Of a DNA stretch of 28,498 bases, positions 7,066 to 16,063 are shown in pieces. Within the stretch, counting starts at the first letter, position 1. Each line of letters opens with the position of its first letter. Below the pieces are notes generated by a model. The model saw nothing but the letters and a program-made list of their open reading frames with translations, made no database searches and was not told the origin of the DNA. The DNA comes from CAG-791 sp045546175 (GTDB lineage Bacteria; Bacillota; Clostridia; Lachnospirales; Lachnospiraceae): NCBI GenBank assembly GCA_045546175.1, contig JAZQCI010000082.1, positions 1 to 28,498 of the forward strand, written 5' to 3'. The translations under genes were made by a program, and so were the position numbers.

Positions 7066-7647
7066 ATGAAAATATGGATAGCCCGCCACGGGCAGACGGA
7101 TCTCAATTACGCCAAGAGAATGCAGGGACGGACGGATGCACCGCTCAACAAAAAGGGAATCGCGCAGGCGAAGCGATCTCGCCAAAATATCGGCGACGTC
7201 CATTTTGACGCCGTCTATTCAAGTCCCCTTCAGCGCGCAAAACTTACAGGTTCTATTATAGGGAATGTCGATATCAGCGAGGTCATCGTGGATGACCGTC
7301 TGATCGAGACGGATTTTGGCAGGTATGAGAAGAGCAAGTATTATCTGATGGGGCTTCCTATGATCGGCTATTGGCTGTTCCCGAAGATTTTCCCGGTGCC
7401 CGCCACGGTGGAGAGCATTGACTCGATGAAAGAGCGCGCGTCCTCGTTCCTGCGGGAGCTTGAGACGCACGATTACGAGAACGTGCTGGTCGCCTGCCAC
7501 GGCGGGATCATGCGCGCGCTGTGCGGCTATCTGGATGAGGCGCCGGACGGGCTTCGCTGGGAGCGCGCGAAGAACTGCGAGATCCGCGTGTATGAGTACA
7601 AGGACGGGAAGCACAGATTTGTAAAATCCTACAGCCTCGAGAAGTAA
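7066..7647 (+). CDS. Histidine phosphatase family protein
   Basis: A 193-residue protein of the phosphoglycerate-mutase-like histidine phosphatase superfamily. The signature IARHGQTD at the N-terminus contains the phospho-accepting His8 with Arg7. SSPLQRAKLTG supplies the second arginine, the acidic residue lies in LIETDFG, and VACHGGIMRAL contains the second catalytic His145. The length is typical for the family. A hydrophobic segment (about residues 100-117) sits between the motifs. ATG 7066 has GGAAGGAA 8 bases upstream, better than the ATG at 7048 that overlaps this RBS. A TATAAT at 6984-6989 with a poor -35 may be its promoter. The substrate cannot be told from sequence. Confidence 0.9.
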   Translation: MKIWIARHGQTDLNYAKRMQGRTDAPLNKKGIAQAKRSRQNIGDVHFDAVYSSPLQRAKLTGSIIGNVDISEVIVDDRLIETDFGRYEKSKYYLMGLPMIGYWLFPKIFPVPATVESIDSMKERASSFLRELETHDYENVLVACHGGIMRALCGYLDEAPDGLRWERAKNCEIRVYEYKDGKHRFVKSYSLEK

Positions 7648-7717
7648 GACGATGCCTTGCAGGGCGGCGCCCGCGGTTACACCATCAGTTGAATTATAAA
7701 AGGAGGGATCAGTGGTA

Positions 7718-8110
7718 ATGTATACTTACGAAAACTATCTGGGTGAGCGAGACTCGATCACAATGGAGAAAGCTGCCGAGATCTACGCAAGGATCTGCAG
7801 CGCCGTTGATCCGGAAAACGAGGACGATAGGGAGATCCTGGGCGATTTTCTGAAGGCCGCAGCCAAATATGCCGGCATACGGGCAGGGTGGAATCTACTG
7901 TCGCGGGAGGAGAAGATGGAAACGGATGCAAACCGGACGGCCTGCCACAACGGGGTGATCCTGCATCTCAATATTTTGGCCCGCTATCTGGCGTCCAAGG
8001 GGGAGAACACATCCTGGCGCGAAGAGCTGGGCGATGAGAAGGAACACCGGAAGAAGATCGGAGATTTCGCTTGCTACGTGACTTGCATCGAGGGGCTTAA
8101 CGCCCGCTGA
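7718..8110 (+). CDS. Hypothetical protein (about 130 aa)
   Basis: Unrecognised. It is a soluble, mostly helical and acidic protein beginning MYTYENYLGERDSI and ending CVTCIEGLNAR. There are no membrane segments or metal-binding motifs. An AGGAGG at 7701-7706 lies 11 bases before ATG 7718 and 5 bases before an in-frame GTG at 7712, so either start is possible. The following PcfJ-like reading frame begins in the same frame directly after this gene's stop, suggesting a shared transcript and perhaps a related role. No function is proposed. Confidence 0.75.
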   Translation: MYTYENYLGERDSITMEKAAEIYARICSAVDPENEDDREILGDFLKAAAKYAGIRAGWNLLSREEKMETDANRTACHNGVILHLNILARYLASKGENTSWREELGDEKEHRKKIGDFACYVTCIEGLNAR

Positions 8111-8847
8111 GGAAAGGGGGCAGAAACGGAGACAAAGAGAACCGGCAGGGATACGGGATCTGTGAGCAGTGGTTTTATAGTCAGGTCGGTCCGCACTGGG
8201 GAATGCTATTGCGGAAAGTGCGGCAAAAGATTGATCGATGACAGTTACAACCGGAGCAGGCCTGCGACGCCGTACTGGGGCGGCTGAAGAGCATCTATGC
8301 CTACAATCCGGCATTTCTGCAGATCGATGAATACACGGAGTCCATGATAGAGTTCTACCTGTGCGCGGCCATTGACCGCGTGCCCATGAGATACGGAGTG
8401 GAAGGGATCGAGATTACCCGCGACATTAGGATACGGGAGGGGTTCGCTAAAGCGGTCAGCTCGAAGGCGTACCGGGATCTGGCGACTTGCTTTACGCAGG
8501 AAGATGAAGAACGTTATGCGGACGATCCGTTTGTTGTGACAATTCCCACAGAGTGTGAAGATCTGTTTATAGAGAGCAGTAACATGCACAACTGCGTGAG
8601 AATCTATGTCGGCAGAGTTTCCGACAAAAGCACCAGAATCTATTTCCTGCGAAAAAAGGACAACCCGGACAAGAGTTACGGCACGCTGGAGGTGTCGGAC
8701 GACGGAAAGGAGCTCTTTCAGGCCAAGGCTTTTGCCAACGAGAGGCTTCCTATGTTCGCGCAGAGGTTCATTGTCAAGTGGTGCCGGGCCAAGGGGATTC
8801 GGATCAACACCTGGGATATTTCGAACCAGGCGCAGAAAGGGGCGTGA
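8111..8847 (+). pseudogene. PcfJ-like protein, apparently frameshifted
   Basis: The C-terminal frame (8242-8847) encodes a PcfJ-like domain. Around residues 100-150 of that frame are the hallmark SSNMHNCVRIYV, then IYFLRKKDNPDKSYGTLEV and FQAKAFANERLP. The first ATG in this frame is at 8344, but protein-like sequence (GRLKSIYAYNPAFLQIDEYTESM) extends upstream to 8242 without any start codon. A different frame (8111-8287) encodes a zinc-ribbon-like stretch (TGECYCGKCGKRLIDDSYN) that stops at 8285-8287. The two frames overlap at 8242-8287, as expected if one base was lost or gained there in an ancestral gene. PcfJ-like proteins are widespread in Firmicutes, often near mobile elements, and their function is poorly known. 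Alternatively the ATG at 8344 with weak CGGAG gives a short 167-residue protein. Confidence 0.65.
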
Positions 8848-8900
8848 TGAATTGGTGCCGGCAGAGGGAGCTCTTCCGGCACTTGATAGCCTGACATAAA

Positions 8901-8933
8901 ACAAGGGTCTGTCGCATTGCGACAGACCCTTGT
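8901..8933. terminator. Bidirectional terminator
   Basis: A perfect 15-bp stem (8901-8915 with 8919-8933) with the 3-nt loop ATT separates convergent genes. The minus-strand exit is T-rich (TTGTTTTATG). A second hairpin just before it (GTGCCGG 8855-8861 with CCGGCAC 8876-8882) may assist termination of the PcfJ-like transcript. Confidence 0.8.
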
Positions 8934-8970
8934 TGCATACAGAAACTCAGCCCGCATTGCGAGCCTTGAA

Positions 8971-9543
8971 TCAGAAGGTATAGAAAGTCCCACAGTAGGG
9001 ACACTTGGTAGTCTCCCCCTTGATGCCGCTCAAAGTAGCGCCGCAGGAAGGACACTTGCAGGAAACAGGCCGGTTCGACTTAATGCCAAAGAGACCCTGG
9101 ATCTTCTCGATGGGTTCGGCCATGGACTCCGCCAAGGCAGCTGCTTCCTGCAGCATCTCCAGGTCAGATTTCTTCTGAATGGGAGTGCCGGTCACGACGG
9201 AGACGATGTTTGCCACCCAGTCATCGATATCGCTCTCCCACTCAAACTGGAAGCTCTCCAGGCCGGAATTAAAATAGACGTCGAGAGTGTAGATCATATG
9301 AGCCGGGTTGCTTTTTCTGACCTGGGGCTTTCCGTCCACCATCTTGATATCCGCCAGCGGGAAATATTTGGTTTCTTCTGTTTTACCGAACAAATTCTTC
9401 CGAAGAAGGATGAGATTCTTCGTAGTCAGGATCAGCTCGCCGTTGTTGAACATGGAGGAGAAGGGACTTCCGCTTCCATAGCCGATCTTGCCGACTCTCA
9501 GTACTACTGCCTCGTCGGGGCCGAGTTTGAATTCTTCTGCCAT
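8971..9543 (-). CDS. Hypothetical protein with C-terminal zinc ribbon
   Basis: A 190-residue protein. Residues 1-115 look like an all-beta domain (LGPDEAVVLRVGKIGYG, NNGELILTTKNLILLRKNLFG, FPLADIKMV) reminiscent of PH/GRAM-like folds, although this is only a pattern impression. A helical linker follows, then a zinc ribbon with CPSC and CPYC pairs at the very C-terminus. There is no signal peptide, so it is probably cytoplasmic. GGAGG lies just upstream of ATG 9543. It is alone on its strand, ending at the bidirectional terminator. The function is unknown. Confidence 0.75.
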   Translation of the reverse strand: MAEEFKLGPDEAVVLRVGKIGYGSGSPFSSMFNNGELILTTKNLILLRKNLFGKTEETKYFPLADIKMVDGKPQVRKSNPAHMIYTLDVYFNSGLESFQFEWESDIDDWVANIVSVVTGTPIQKKSDLEMLQEAAALAESMAEPIEKIQGLFGIKSNRPVSCKCPSCGATLSGIKGETTKCPYCGTFYTF

Positions 9544-9647
9544 ATATTGCCTCCGTTATACGTTTCTTAAATCGTTGCATTACTTAATAATAGTTATTAT
9601 ACAACAACCGTGTCCAATTGTGCCCGAATTTGCCGCACGGATGTCAT

Positions 9648-9675
9648 TTGTCATTCGAACGGATTTTAGTATACT
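9648..9675 (+). promoter_or_regulatory. Promoter of the surface subtilisin gene
   Basis: TTGTCA (9648-9653) and TATACT (9670-9675) with a 16-base spacer; the RBS AGGAGG follows at 9710-9715. Confidence 0.55.
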
Positions 9676-9724
9676 GGAAGAAGGAGCGTTAGCTTGCTAT
9701 TCCCATTGTAGGAGGACATCCGTG

Positions 9725-12700
9725 ATGAAGATTAATACAAGGCTTCTGGCAGGCATTGCCGCAGCGGGACTGGGGCTTTCCTCAATCCTGTCTGTGAATG
9801 CGGCGGCGGGACAGACCCCGGCCGCACAGCGTTTAGACAACTTGGAACAGAAGCCGGCCGCACAAAATATAAATAAACAGGAACAGTCCCGCCTTTTCGC
9901 GCAGGCTATGGATGAAATGCTGTCTGGCGGAAGATTCAGCGAGGGCGAAGCGATCGCAGTGGTCAGAGGGAGCGATGCGCCTGCGGGATTCGGCAAAGCG
10001 GAACTTGTGCTGAATCTGGGGGCGGACTCGGTAAAAGAGGCCATTGAAACAGAAAAGAAGAACGGATCGCCGGCGGCGCAGCTGGCACAGCTGCGACTGG
10101 TGGAAGAAGAGGGAGACGCGGCGGGCAACAATCTGGGAAATGATTTCTCCGTTTGGAAGGTCAGCAACGCAGAAAAGACGGCCCGGGATTTTCTCGAGGA
10201 ACTCTACGCAGACTCGGATGTGATCTATGCAGAACCGAATTATCTGGCATATGCGGCAGAAGAAACCGAGGACACGGAGGCCGGGGAACCGGAAACTGCG
10301 GAGGAGACCGAAGCCGGGGAGCCGGGGCAGAAGCCGTCTCATCCGCAGGAAGAAGTTCCTTCTCTCGCGGATCTCAGCGTGATGCAGTGGGATCTTGCGG
10401 GTACTTCGGGCACCTATACAACGCCGCTGTCTCCGGAAGGCGGGTACAGTCTCGGCGTTCCCGGATGGAAAGAGGGACACAGGGATGTGAACGCGCCGGC
10501 GAACTCTTCCGGAACCATCTGTGTCATGGACTCGGGAATCGATACCGATCACCCGGATCTGCAGGGCGTGCTTTACGAGTTTACGCCGGAGCAGCAGGCC
10601 AAGTACGGATGCGGCAAGTACGGCTACAATGCCAGCGGCGACGGGAGACCGCTCTCCGAGCAAAAAGCGGTGACCTCCCACGGGACGCATGTGGCGGGCA
10701 TCATCGCCGCAAACTGGGACGGCAAAGGCGTGTCCGGTATTGCGCACGGTGCCAGGATCTTTTCGGTGAATGTTTTTGGCGGCAATGGGAATATACAGGA
10801 GACGGCGGCCGTATTGAAAGGCTTTCAGTTCCTCATCGATTGTGCGCAGGAGGTAAATCTCAAGGCGGTCAACTGTTCCTGGGGGACGGTGCAGCCGCAG
10901 TTCGTCTTCAGCGCCGCGATCGAGGAACTGGGAAAAAAGGGCGTCAACACGGTGATCGCGTCGGGTAACCGATATTTGGACCTGGATGAGTCCATCGACC
11001 TGGGAAGCCAGTCGCGCAGCGAATATGCGGTCGTCGTAAACGCTTCCCAAGGTGGCGGCGGGATGACGGATTTCTCCTGCTGGGGACAGGACAGCACGGA
11101 TGTCTTTGCGCCGGGTGGGGCGATCCTCTCGACGGTGCCGCAGACCATTCTGATCGGAGAAAGCCAAAATATAGACGCCTATATCGACAACAGGCGTTTC
11201 TACCCCGAGGCCTCCTCGGAGAAGAGCCTTCTGTCCGGAATAGAGAGGTTTGATACGGATGCGCCGGGCGTGCTATTTTTTGACGCAAATCCGGCGATCG
11301 ATGAGAATGCACATCGAATCGGGGAAATCAGCAGGAACAGCGGATTCGACGACAAGCGCTCGATGGCGCTCAGGTTGGGGACGCTTCGCAAAGAGCAGCA
11401 GAAGGAGCACGGCGGCTTCAGCGCGGTCAACGGGTACGCATACATGGCGATTCCGGTCGCGTCCGCGCAGGATGTGCGCTGGATCAGCGTCAAAACAGCG
11501 ATGAGCGACGCCTATAAACCTCACGGGGGGATCGATTCGATCACTTGCAGAGACAAGGACGGGAATCCCGTCGAGATCGACTGCGCCTGCTCTCCGGCGC
11601 TCAAGAAGGGGCTGGAGACTGGGGCGTTCTATACTTTTTACCAGTGCCAGTGGTCGGCGCTGAGCTTCAATGTGCAGGGGTATCTGGAGGCCTCCAATGA
11701 AGCGCACGCGCGGCTCGCGCGGGACATGACGGAGGAGGAGAGGAGAGAACTTTCCTATAGCGGATTTGGGGAATACAGGGATCCCGGCGTCGTAGAGGGA
11801 GTCTATGAGTGGGAGAACGGCGATCAGAAGTATGTGATCGCGAGGATCGGGATCGGCAGGCTCACCGGAGACGCGAGGCAGACAGAAGTTACCGATGAGA
11901 CGGCGCTTTATATCGACAATGTGGCCGCCGGAGGAGATGAAGCGTTTACGGGAAGCTACGCGTTTCTGTCCGGGACTTCGATGGCGGCGCCCGCTGTCAC
12001 GGGCGCGCTCGCGGTGATCGCCGCGAAGGAGCCTGAGAGTGCCTCGCTGAGCGAGGAGGAGCTGGCGGAGGCGGCGCGCGCACGCGCGGCGCGGCTTATG
12101 GCTTGCGTCGACTACGACGAGGCGCTGGCGCCGCTGTGCCGCACGGGCGGCCGGGTCAACCTGCACGAGAAGACGGAGTTTACCGTAAAGGCGCCGCTCA
12201 TTTCGAAGGCGACGGCGCAGCAGGACGGGACAATGATGGAACTGATGGTCGAAGGTTGGTATTTTGGCACGCAAGGGCGGGTCGCTGTCGACGACAGGGA
12301 GATCGAGGCACTTGCCTGGGAAGACGGAAAGGTGCGGGTAAATATCAGCGGCATTCCCAACGGGTCCCACGTGGTGAAGGTGACCAACGCGGACGGGGCT
12401 GTGTCGCGGGCGGTCTTTAGTGTGTCCGCAGAATCTTCGGAGGGGCGCAGGCTCTTTGAGAGCGAGCACAGCCTGCCTCTTCGCGAGCCCGCTTTTGTCG
12501 AGAGCAATTGTGACCGGATTTACGGCTCGATCGCGGCCTGCGGCGGGAAAATCTATGCGTTCGGCGTTTCGGCCAAGTACAGGATGCCGCAGGGATTGTG
12601 GGCTTACGATGTCAAGGAAGATGAGTGGTCCCACGTTGCCCTGCCGGAAGAATTCGACTGGAATTCTTCGTACGGCGAAAACCAGCTCGCCGCGGTGAGG

Positions 12701-13813
12701 GACAGGCTCTATCTGTATGGACAGAGGGCCGTGAAGGGCGAAGACGGATCGATCATGACCAAGGCCTGCCTGTGGCGCTATGAGCCCTACGGCGATTTCT
12801 GGGAAAAGCTGAATGTCGAGATGCCTTTTGCCAGCGCGGGGATTGTGGCCCTCGGGGACACTCTTTTCGCGATAGATGGCTATTATGTGGAGCCGGAAGA
12901 TGGGGGCGAAGCGGGCGTCGATGAGGCGGCTGCGGAAGAGACGGCCGAGGAAGAGCCGCAGGGCGGCCTTGAGGAAGAGTCGGCCGAGGATGAGTTGGGC
13001 GCAGAAGAGCCGGTCGTGGATGAAGCGGCCGAGGAAGAGCAGGCCGCAGAAGAGCCGACCGGGGATGAAACGGATGAAGGTGAGCCGCAGGACGGTCTTG
13101 AGGAAGAGTCGGACGAAGATGAGCCGAGGGAGAATATGAAATTCTATAAGATCGATCCCTCAAGTCCCAGAGGGACTCCGGTGGATTCGGATTTTGCCTC
13201 CATATTCGACACAACCTGCGGAAAATTTGCGGCGACCGGGGACAAAATATACCTCTATCTGCAATTTAACTTTGATGCCGAGGAAGAGGTACATACAAAT
13301 AATACGATTAAAGGAAAACTTCTGCGGGCTACATACGATGAGGCACAAAACCGATTTGTGACGGAAGATCTCACGGATGAACTGGAGAAGGCGCTCGGAC
13401 CGGACCTGCGAACTGTTTATGATAAGCAGAATCCGGGCGACGAGCCCGCGGAGCACTTTGCGATCGCGGGACTCGGGGACGGCCTTGCAATCATTGGCTC
13501 AGGAACACCGGGCGCGGACGTGCATATCCTCTATGACGATGAGAAGGAAGCAGTGCTCTATGAGCGAGCTTCTTCCTACCACAAGGCATTTGACCCGGTC
13601 GCGGCGTACAATGGCGATGAGCTTTATGTCATTGGTTACAACACGACGGAGCCGGATGTGATGTACTTCCGGTCCGATCCGGTGAAGGCGAGGGCGCAGG
13701 CGCCGGCTGCTCCGGAAGAGGCGGCGAGCCGCTCGCGGTATATGGGAATTGTGACGATCGCGTTGATTGCGGGAGTTGTGGTTGTGCTTGCTGTGGGGAA
13801 GAGGAAAAGGTGA
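9725..13813 (+). CDS. Surface-anchored S8 (subtilisin-family) serine peptidase with kelch-like region
   Basis: A 1362-residue secreted protease. Residues 1-26 are a signal peptide. A propeptide-like region of about 150 residues (SVWKVSNAEKTARDFL...YAEPNYLAY) is followed by an acidic Pro/Glu linker. The S8 catalytic triad is complete: Asp269 in VMDSGIDTDHPDL, His319 in SHGTHVAG, Ser752 in LSGTSMAAP, with the oxyanion Asn415 in ASGN. The long gap between Asn415 and Ser752 means a large insertion (about 300 residues) inside the catalytic domain. An IPT/TIG-like beta domain (about 819-904) and kelch-like beta repeats (930-1050 and 1140-1330) follow, interrupted by a low-complexity acidic insert (1055-1137). 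The C-terminus has one membrane helix followed by GKRKR, so it should be anchored facing outward. ATG 9725 lies 9 bases after AGGAGG; the earlier in-frame ATG at 9488 is in the neighbouring gene. The substrate is unknown. Confidence 0.92.
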   Translation: MKINTRLLAGIAAAGLGLSSILSVNAAAGQTPAAQRLDNLEQKPAAQNINKQEQSRLFAQAMDEMLSGGRFSEGEAIAVVRGSDAPAGFGKAELVLNLGADSVKEAIETEKKNGSPAAQLAQLRLVEEEGDAAGNNLGNDFSVWKVSNAEKTARDFLEELYADSDVIYAEPNYLAYAAEETEDTEAGEPETAEETEAGEPGQKPSHPQEEVPSLADLSVMQWDLAGTSGTYTTPLSPEGGYSLGVPGWKEGHRDVNAPANSSGTICVMDSGIDTDHPDLQGVLYEFTPEQQAKYGCGKYGYNASGDGRPLSEQKAVTSHGTHVAGIIAANWDGKGVSGIAHGARIFSVNVFGGNGNIQETAAVLKGFQFLIDCAQEVNLKAVNCSWGTVQPQFVFSAAIEELGKKGVNTVIASGNRYLDLDESIDLGSQSRSEYAVVVNASQGGGGMTDFSCWGQDSTDVFAPGGAILSTVPQTILIGESQNIDAYIDNRRFYPEASSEKSLLSGIERFDTDAPGVLFFDANPAIDENAHRIGEISRNSGFDDKRSMALRLGTLRKEQQKEHGGFSAVNGYAYMAIPVASAQDVRWISVKTAMSDAYKPHGGIDSITCRDKDGNPVEIDCACSPALKKGLETGAFYTFYQCQWSALSFNVQGYLEASNEAHARLARDMTEEERRELSYSGFGEYRDPGVVEGVYEWENGDQKYVIARIGIGRLTGDARQTEVTDETALYIDNVAAGGDEAFTGSYAFLSGTSMAAPAVTGALAVIAAKEPESASLSEEELAEAARARAARLMACVDYDEALAPLCRTGGRVNLHEKTEFTVKAPLISKATAQQDGTMMELMVEGWYFGTQGRVAVDDREIEALAWEDGKVRVNISGIPNGSHVVKVTNADGAVSRAVFSVSAESSEGRRLFESEHSLPLREPAFVESNCDRIYGSIAACGGKIYAFGVSAKYRMPQGLWAYDVKEDEWSHVALPEEFDWNSSYGENQLAAVRDRLYLYGQRAVKGEDGSIMTKACLWRYEPYGDFWEKLNVEMPFASAGIVALGDTLFAIDGYYVEPEDGGEAGVDEAAAEETAEEEPQGGLEEESAEDELGAEEPVVDEAAEEEQAAEEPTGDETDEGEPQDGLEEESDEDEPRENMKFYKIDPSSPRGTPVDSDFASIFDTTCGKFAATGDKIYLYLQFNFDAEEEVHTNNTIKGKLLRATYDEAQNRFVTEDLTDELEKALGPDLRTVYDKQNPGDEPAEHFAIAGLGDGLAIIGSGTPGADVHILYDDEKEAVLYERASSYHKAFDPVAAYNGDELYVIGYNTTEPDVMYFRSDPVKARAQAPAAPEEAASRSRYMGIVTIALIAGVVVVLAVGKRKR

Positions 13814-13869
13814 AGCCGGGCTGCGGCGTGAAATGTGCGGAGTGAAGTGTACGGTGTGAAAGGAATTAT

Positions 13870-14346
13870 ATGGGTAAAACACTGTTAAATAATGAATTGA
13901 ATCTATCTTTTCCGGAAGGATTTAAAGTACTGACGGGGGATGAACTTAAGAACTATCAATATTTTGAAGAGGCGCCCGGATTCTGCATCCGCGATGAAGA
14001 GCGGCATATCATGATCGCCATCTCGTGGAGACAGGCCAATCCATTTGTGGCTATGCTGGCCGGGACGGCAGACATTGCCAGGAATATGGAAGCCAAGATC
14101 CGGAAGCCGATGAGCCGGTATGGGTACAAGCTGGAAGGCTTTATGAACAGGCAGATCGGCGGGAAGAGCGCCGACGGGTACAGATATACTTACAGTGTGC
14201 AGGACATCGGAATGTTGGGAGAAAGCCTGTCGGTAAAGAGCGGCAGTAATTTCTACTATATTCACTGCTATCTGAGGGAAGCGCTGCGGGAGGAGAGTCT
14301 GCGGGTGCTGGATGAGATCTTCGGTGCTGTGACCTGGGAGGGGTGA
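13870..14346 (+). CDS. Hypothetical protein (158 aa)
   Basis: Unrecognised. It is a soluble alpha/beta protein starting MGKTLLNNELNLSFPEGFKVL. Features include a surface-like motif ISWRQANPFVAMLAG, many charged residues, and a C-terminal helix ending FGAVTWEG. The pattern of a short N-terminal beta segment and GYRYTYSVQD resembles small proteins that assess or bind peptides, but no family can be assigned. AAAGGA precedes ATG 13870. It lies 56 bp after the protease gene on the same strand and has a strong terminator 32 bp downstream, so the two may share a transcript. Confidence 0.75.
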   Translation: MGKTLLNNELNLSFPEGFKVLTGDELKNYQYFEEAPGFCIRDEERHIMIAISWRQANPFVAMLAGTADIARNMEAKIRKPMSRYGYKLEGFMNRQIGGKSADGYRYTYSVQDIGMLGESLSVKSGSNFYYIHCYLREALREESLRVLDEIFGAVTWEG

Positions 14347-14378
14347 AAAACAAACCGATTTAAGGGTAATAATGAATC

Positions 14379-14414
14379 AAAAGGGGATTTCGCGAATATG
14401 CGAAGTCCCCTTTT
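14379..14414 (+). terminator. Rho-independent terminator after the 158-aa gene
   Basis: AAAAGGGGA and TCCCCTTTT flank an inner TTCGC/GCGAA stem, giving a hairpin with a T-run on both strands. Confidence 0.85.
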
Positions 14415-14420
14415 AAATTT

Positions 14421-14970
14421 GAGATAATTGCTGTTCGTCGGTGTCCTGGGCTGCCTTGGGCCGGGTATAAGCTGAGGCCCCCCTACGGAATGGGAAAAGC
14501 TTGTTATTCGTCGGTGTCCCCTTGCCCGGGGCAAGCCGTAACAAGCTAAGAACAGCCCTACGGAATGGACAAAGTTTGCTATTCGTCGGTGTCCCCCGGC
14601 TGTGACAAGCCGGCACAAACTAAACACGCCCCTACGAAATGGACAAAGTTTGCTGCTCGTCGGTCACCCCTGGCCCGTGACAAGCCGGAACAAGCCAATC
14701 ACCCTCCGACGATATGGAAAAAATTTGCTGCTCGTCGGTGTCCCCTGGTCGGAGACAAGCCGGCACAGGCCAACCACCCTCCAACGATATAGAAAAAATT
14801 TACTGCTCGTCGGTGTCTCTGGCTGAAGACAAGCCGGCACAAGCCGATCACCCTCCGACGATATGGAAAAAATTTGCTATTCGTCGGTGTCCCTGGGCTG
14901 CCTCAAGCCGGCACAAGGCAACCACCCCCCGACGGTATAGTGATATTTTGGCAATCGTCGGTCACTCATA
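14421..14970. repeat. Eight tandem 74-75 bp repeats with inverted-repeat cores
   Basis: The conserved TCGTCGGT occurs at 14435, 14508, 14583, 14657, 14732, 14807, 14881 and 14955, giving a regular spacing of 73-75 bp. Typical units read CCGACGATATGG, an A-rich run, TTTGCTGC, TCGTCGGTGTC, then GACAAGCCGGCACAAG and a variable CA-rich tail. CCGACGA and TCGTCGG are complementary and could form a stem about 19 nt apart; TGTC and GACA could form a second. Units differ by substitutions at many positions, so this is an old array. It occupies the gap between convergent transcripts, with terminators at 14379-14414 and 15024-15053 on either side. Small frames run through it on both strands but have no RBS and change with each unit. 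Confidence 0.9.
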
Positions 14971-15023
14971 GCGCCACCGCAACGCCACACCGCCGTTCAC
15001 CGCCTCCACCCGCAAATATCCAC

Positions 15024-15053
15024 AAAAAAGGCTCCCGGCCGAAGCCGGGAACC
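15024..15053 (-). terminator. Terminator of the nucleoside-transport operon
   Basis: CTCCCGGC and GCCGGGA form a stem around CGAA, extended by GG/CC pairs. The minus-strand exit is TTTTTT. It lies about 70 bp past the last permease gene. Confidence 0.85.
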
Positions 15054-15121
15054 AAAAGAGATCATATTCAATCCTTGTCACAGTCCAGAATGTGTCAGAA
15101 AATACGTCCCCGTGAAACAAA

Positions 15122-16063
15122 TTACCTTCTGCTCTTGTCGTACGGGATACCTTCCGCCTTGGGGGCCCTGGAATTCTTGGAAGTGAGTGCCAGGACGATC
15201 AGGGAGATCAGGTAGGGCATCATGTTGTAGATGGAGCCCGGGATCTTCAGGGCTGCCAGGAACGGGAAGCCGCTGTAGACGTTGGACAGCGCGCGGAAGA
15301 ATCCGAACAGAAGCGCTGCGCCCGCGATGTTGAGGGGCTTCCACTGACCGAAGATCATAACCGCCAGAGCCAGGAAACCGAAGCCGGCGACGCCGGTCTC
15401 GAACTTCCACTCGGAGACGCCCGCCGTGATGTAGACGATGCCGCCCAGGCCGCCGAGGATACCGGAGATCAGGACGCCCGCCCAGCGCATCTTTGCGACG
15501 CTGATACCGACGGAATCCGCTGCCGCCGGGTGCTCGCCGCAAGCCATGAGGCGAAGGCCGAAACGTGTCTTGTACAGGATAAAGTGGGAGGCGAAGAGCA
15601 GGATCACGGCGACAAGCATGAACCAGTTGAACTGGAAGCTGCCGACGTTGACGATCAGTGCTTTTTTCGCCTGCACGTACTGGACCGTGGAGGAGACGTT
15701 GTCGGGATTCTCCGCGACGTTGATGGACTTAACGATTACCGTTGCGAGAGCAGCGGCGAGCATGTTCATGGCAGTGCCGACCAGTGTCTGGTCTGCGCTG
15801 AAATTAATGCCCGCGACGCCCAGAAGGGTCGAGTAAATGAGGCCCATGAGCATGGAGGCCAGGATTACCAGCAGGACGATCACGAAAGCGGAAGTGCCTG
15901 CCGGGAGATATTTCATAACCAGAGCGCCGCCAAGGGCACCCATGACCATGATGCCTTCCAGGCCCAGGTTGATGACGCCCGAGTGTTCGGAGAAGCAGCC
16001 GCCGAGTGCGACCAGCATCAGAACAGATGCAAACAGCAGTGTGTACTGAATAAGCAGGATCAT
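15122..16063 (-). CDS. ABC transporter permease, nucleoside/BMP family (NupQ type)
   Basis: A 313-residue integral membrane protein, the second permease of a BMP-family importer. It has about eight to ten hydrophobic segments. The family core GVINLGLEGIMVMGALGGALV lies near residues 29-50, and FGLRLMACGEHPAAADSVGISVAKMRW is the cytoplasmic coupling loop that contacts the ATPase. The last membrane segment is followed by a charged tail ending DKSRR. Related systems import purine nucleosides (B. subtilis NupNOPQ takes up guanosine and others). The gene overlaps the upstream permease by 4 bp, indicating translational coupling. The order lipoprotein, ATPase, long permease, short permease matches nupNOPQ. 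Confidence 0.92.
   Translation of the reverse strand: MILLIQYTLLFASVLMLVALGGCFSEHSGVINLGLEGIMVMGALGGALVMKYLPAGTSAFVIVLLVILASMLMGLIYSTLLGVAGINFSADQTLVGTAMNMLAAALATVIVKSINVAENPDNVSSTVQYVQAKKALIVNVGSFQFNWFMLVAVILLFASHFILYKTRFGLRLMACGEHPAAADSVGISVAKMRWAGVLISGILGGLGGIVYITAGVSEWKFETGVAGFGFLALAVMIFGQWKPLNIAGAALLFGFFRALSNVYSGFPFLAALKIPGSIYNMMPYLISLIVLALTSKNSRAPKAEGIPYDKSRR

Noticed and set aside
9833..11167. Long minus-strand frame (444 codons) opposite the protease gene
   Set aside because: Antisense shadow of the signal peptide, propeptide and catalytic domain of the subtilisin; Arg/His-rich low-quality translation.
14421..14970. The 74-75 bp repeats as a CRISPR array
   Set aside because: There is no alternation of identical short repeats and unique spacers. 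Similarity extends over the whole unit, repeats are diverged, and no cas gene is present.
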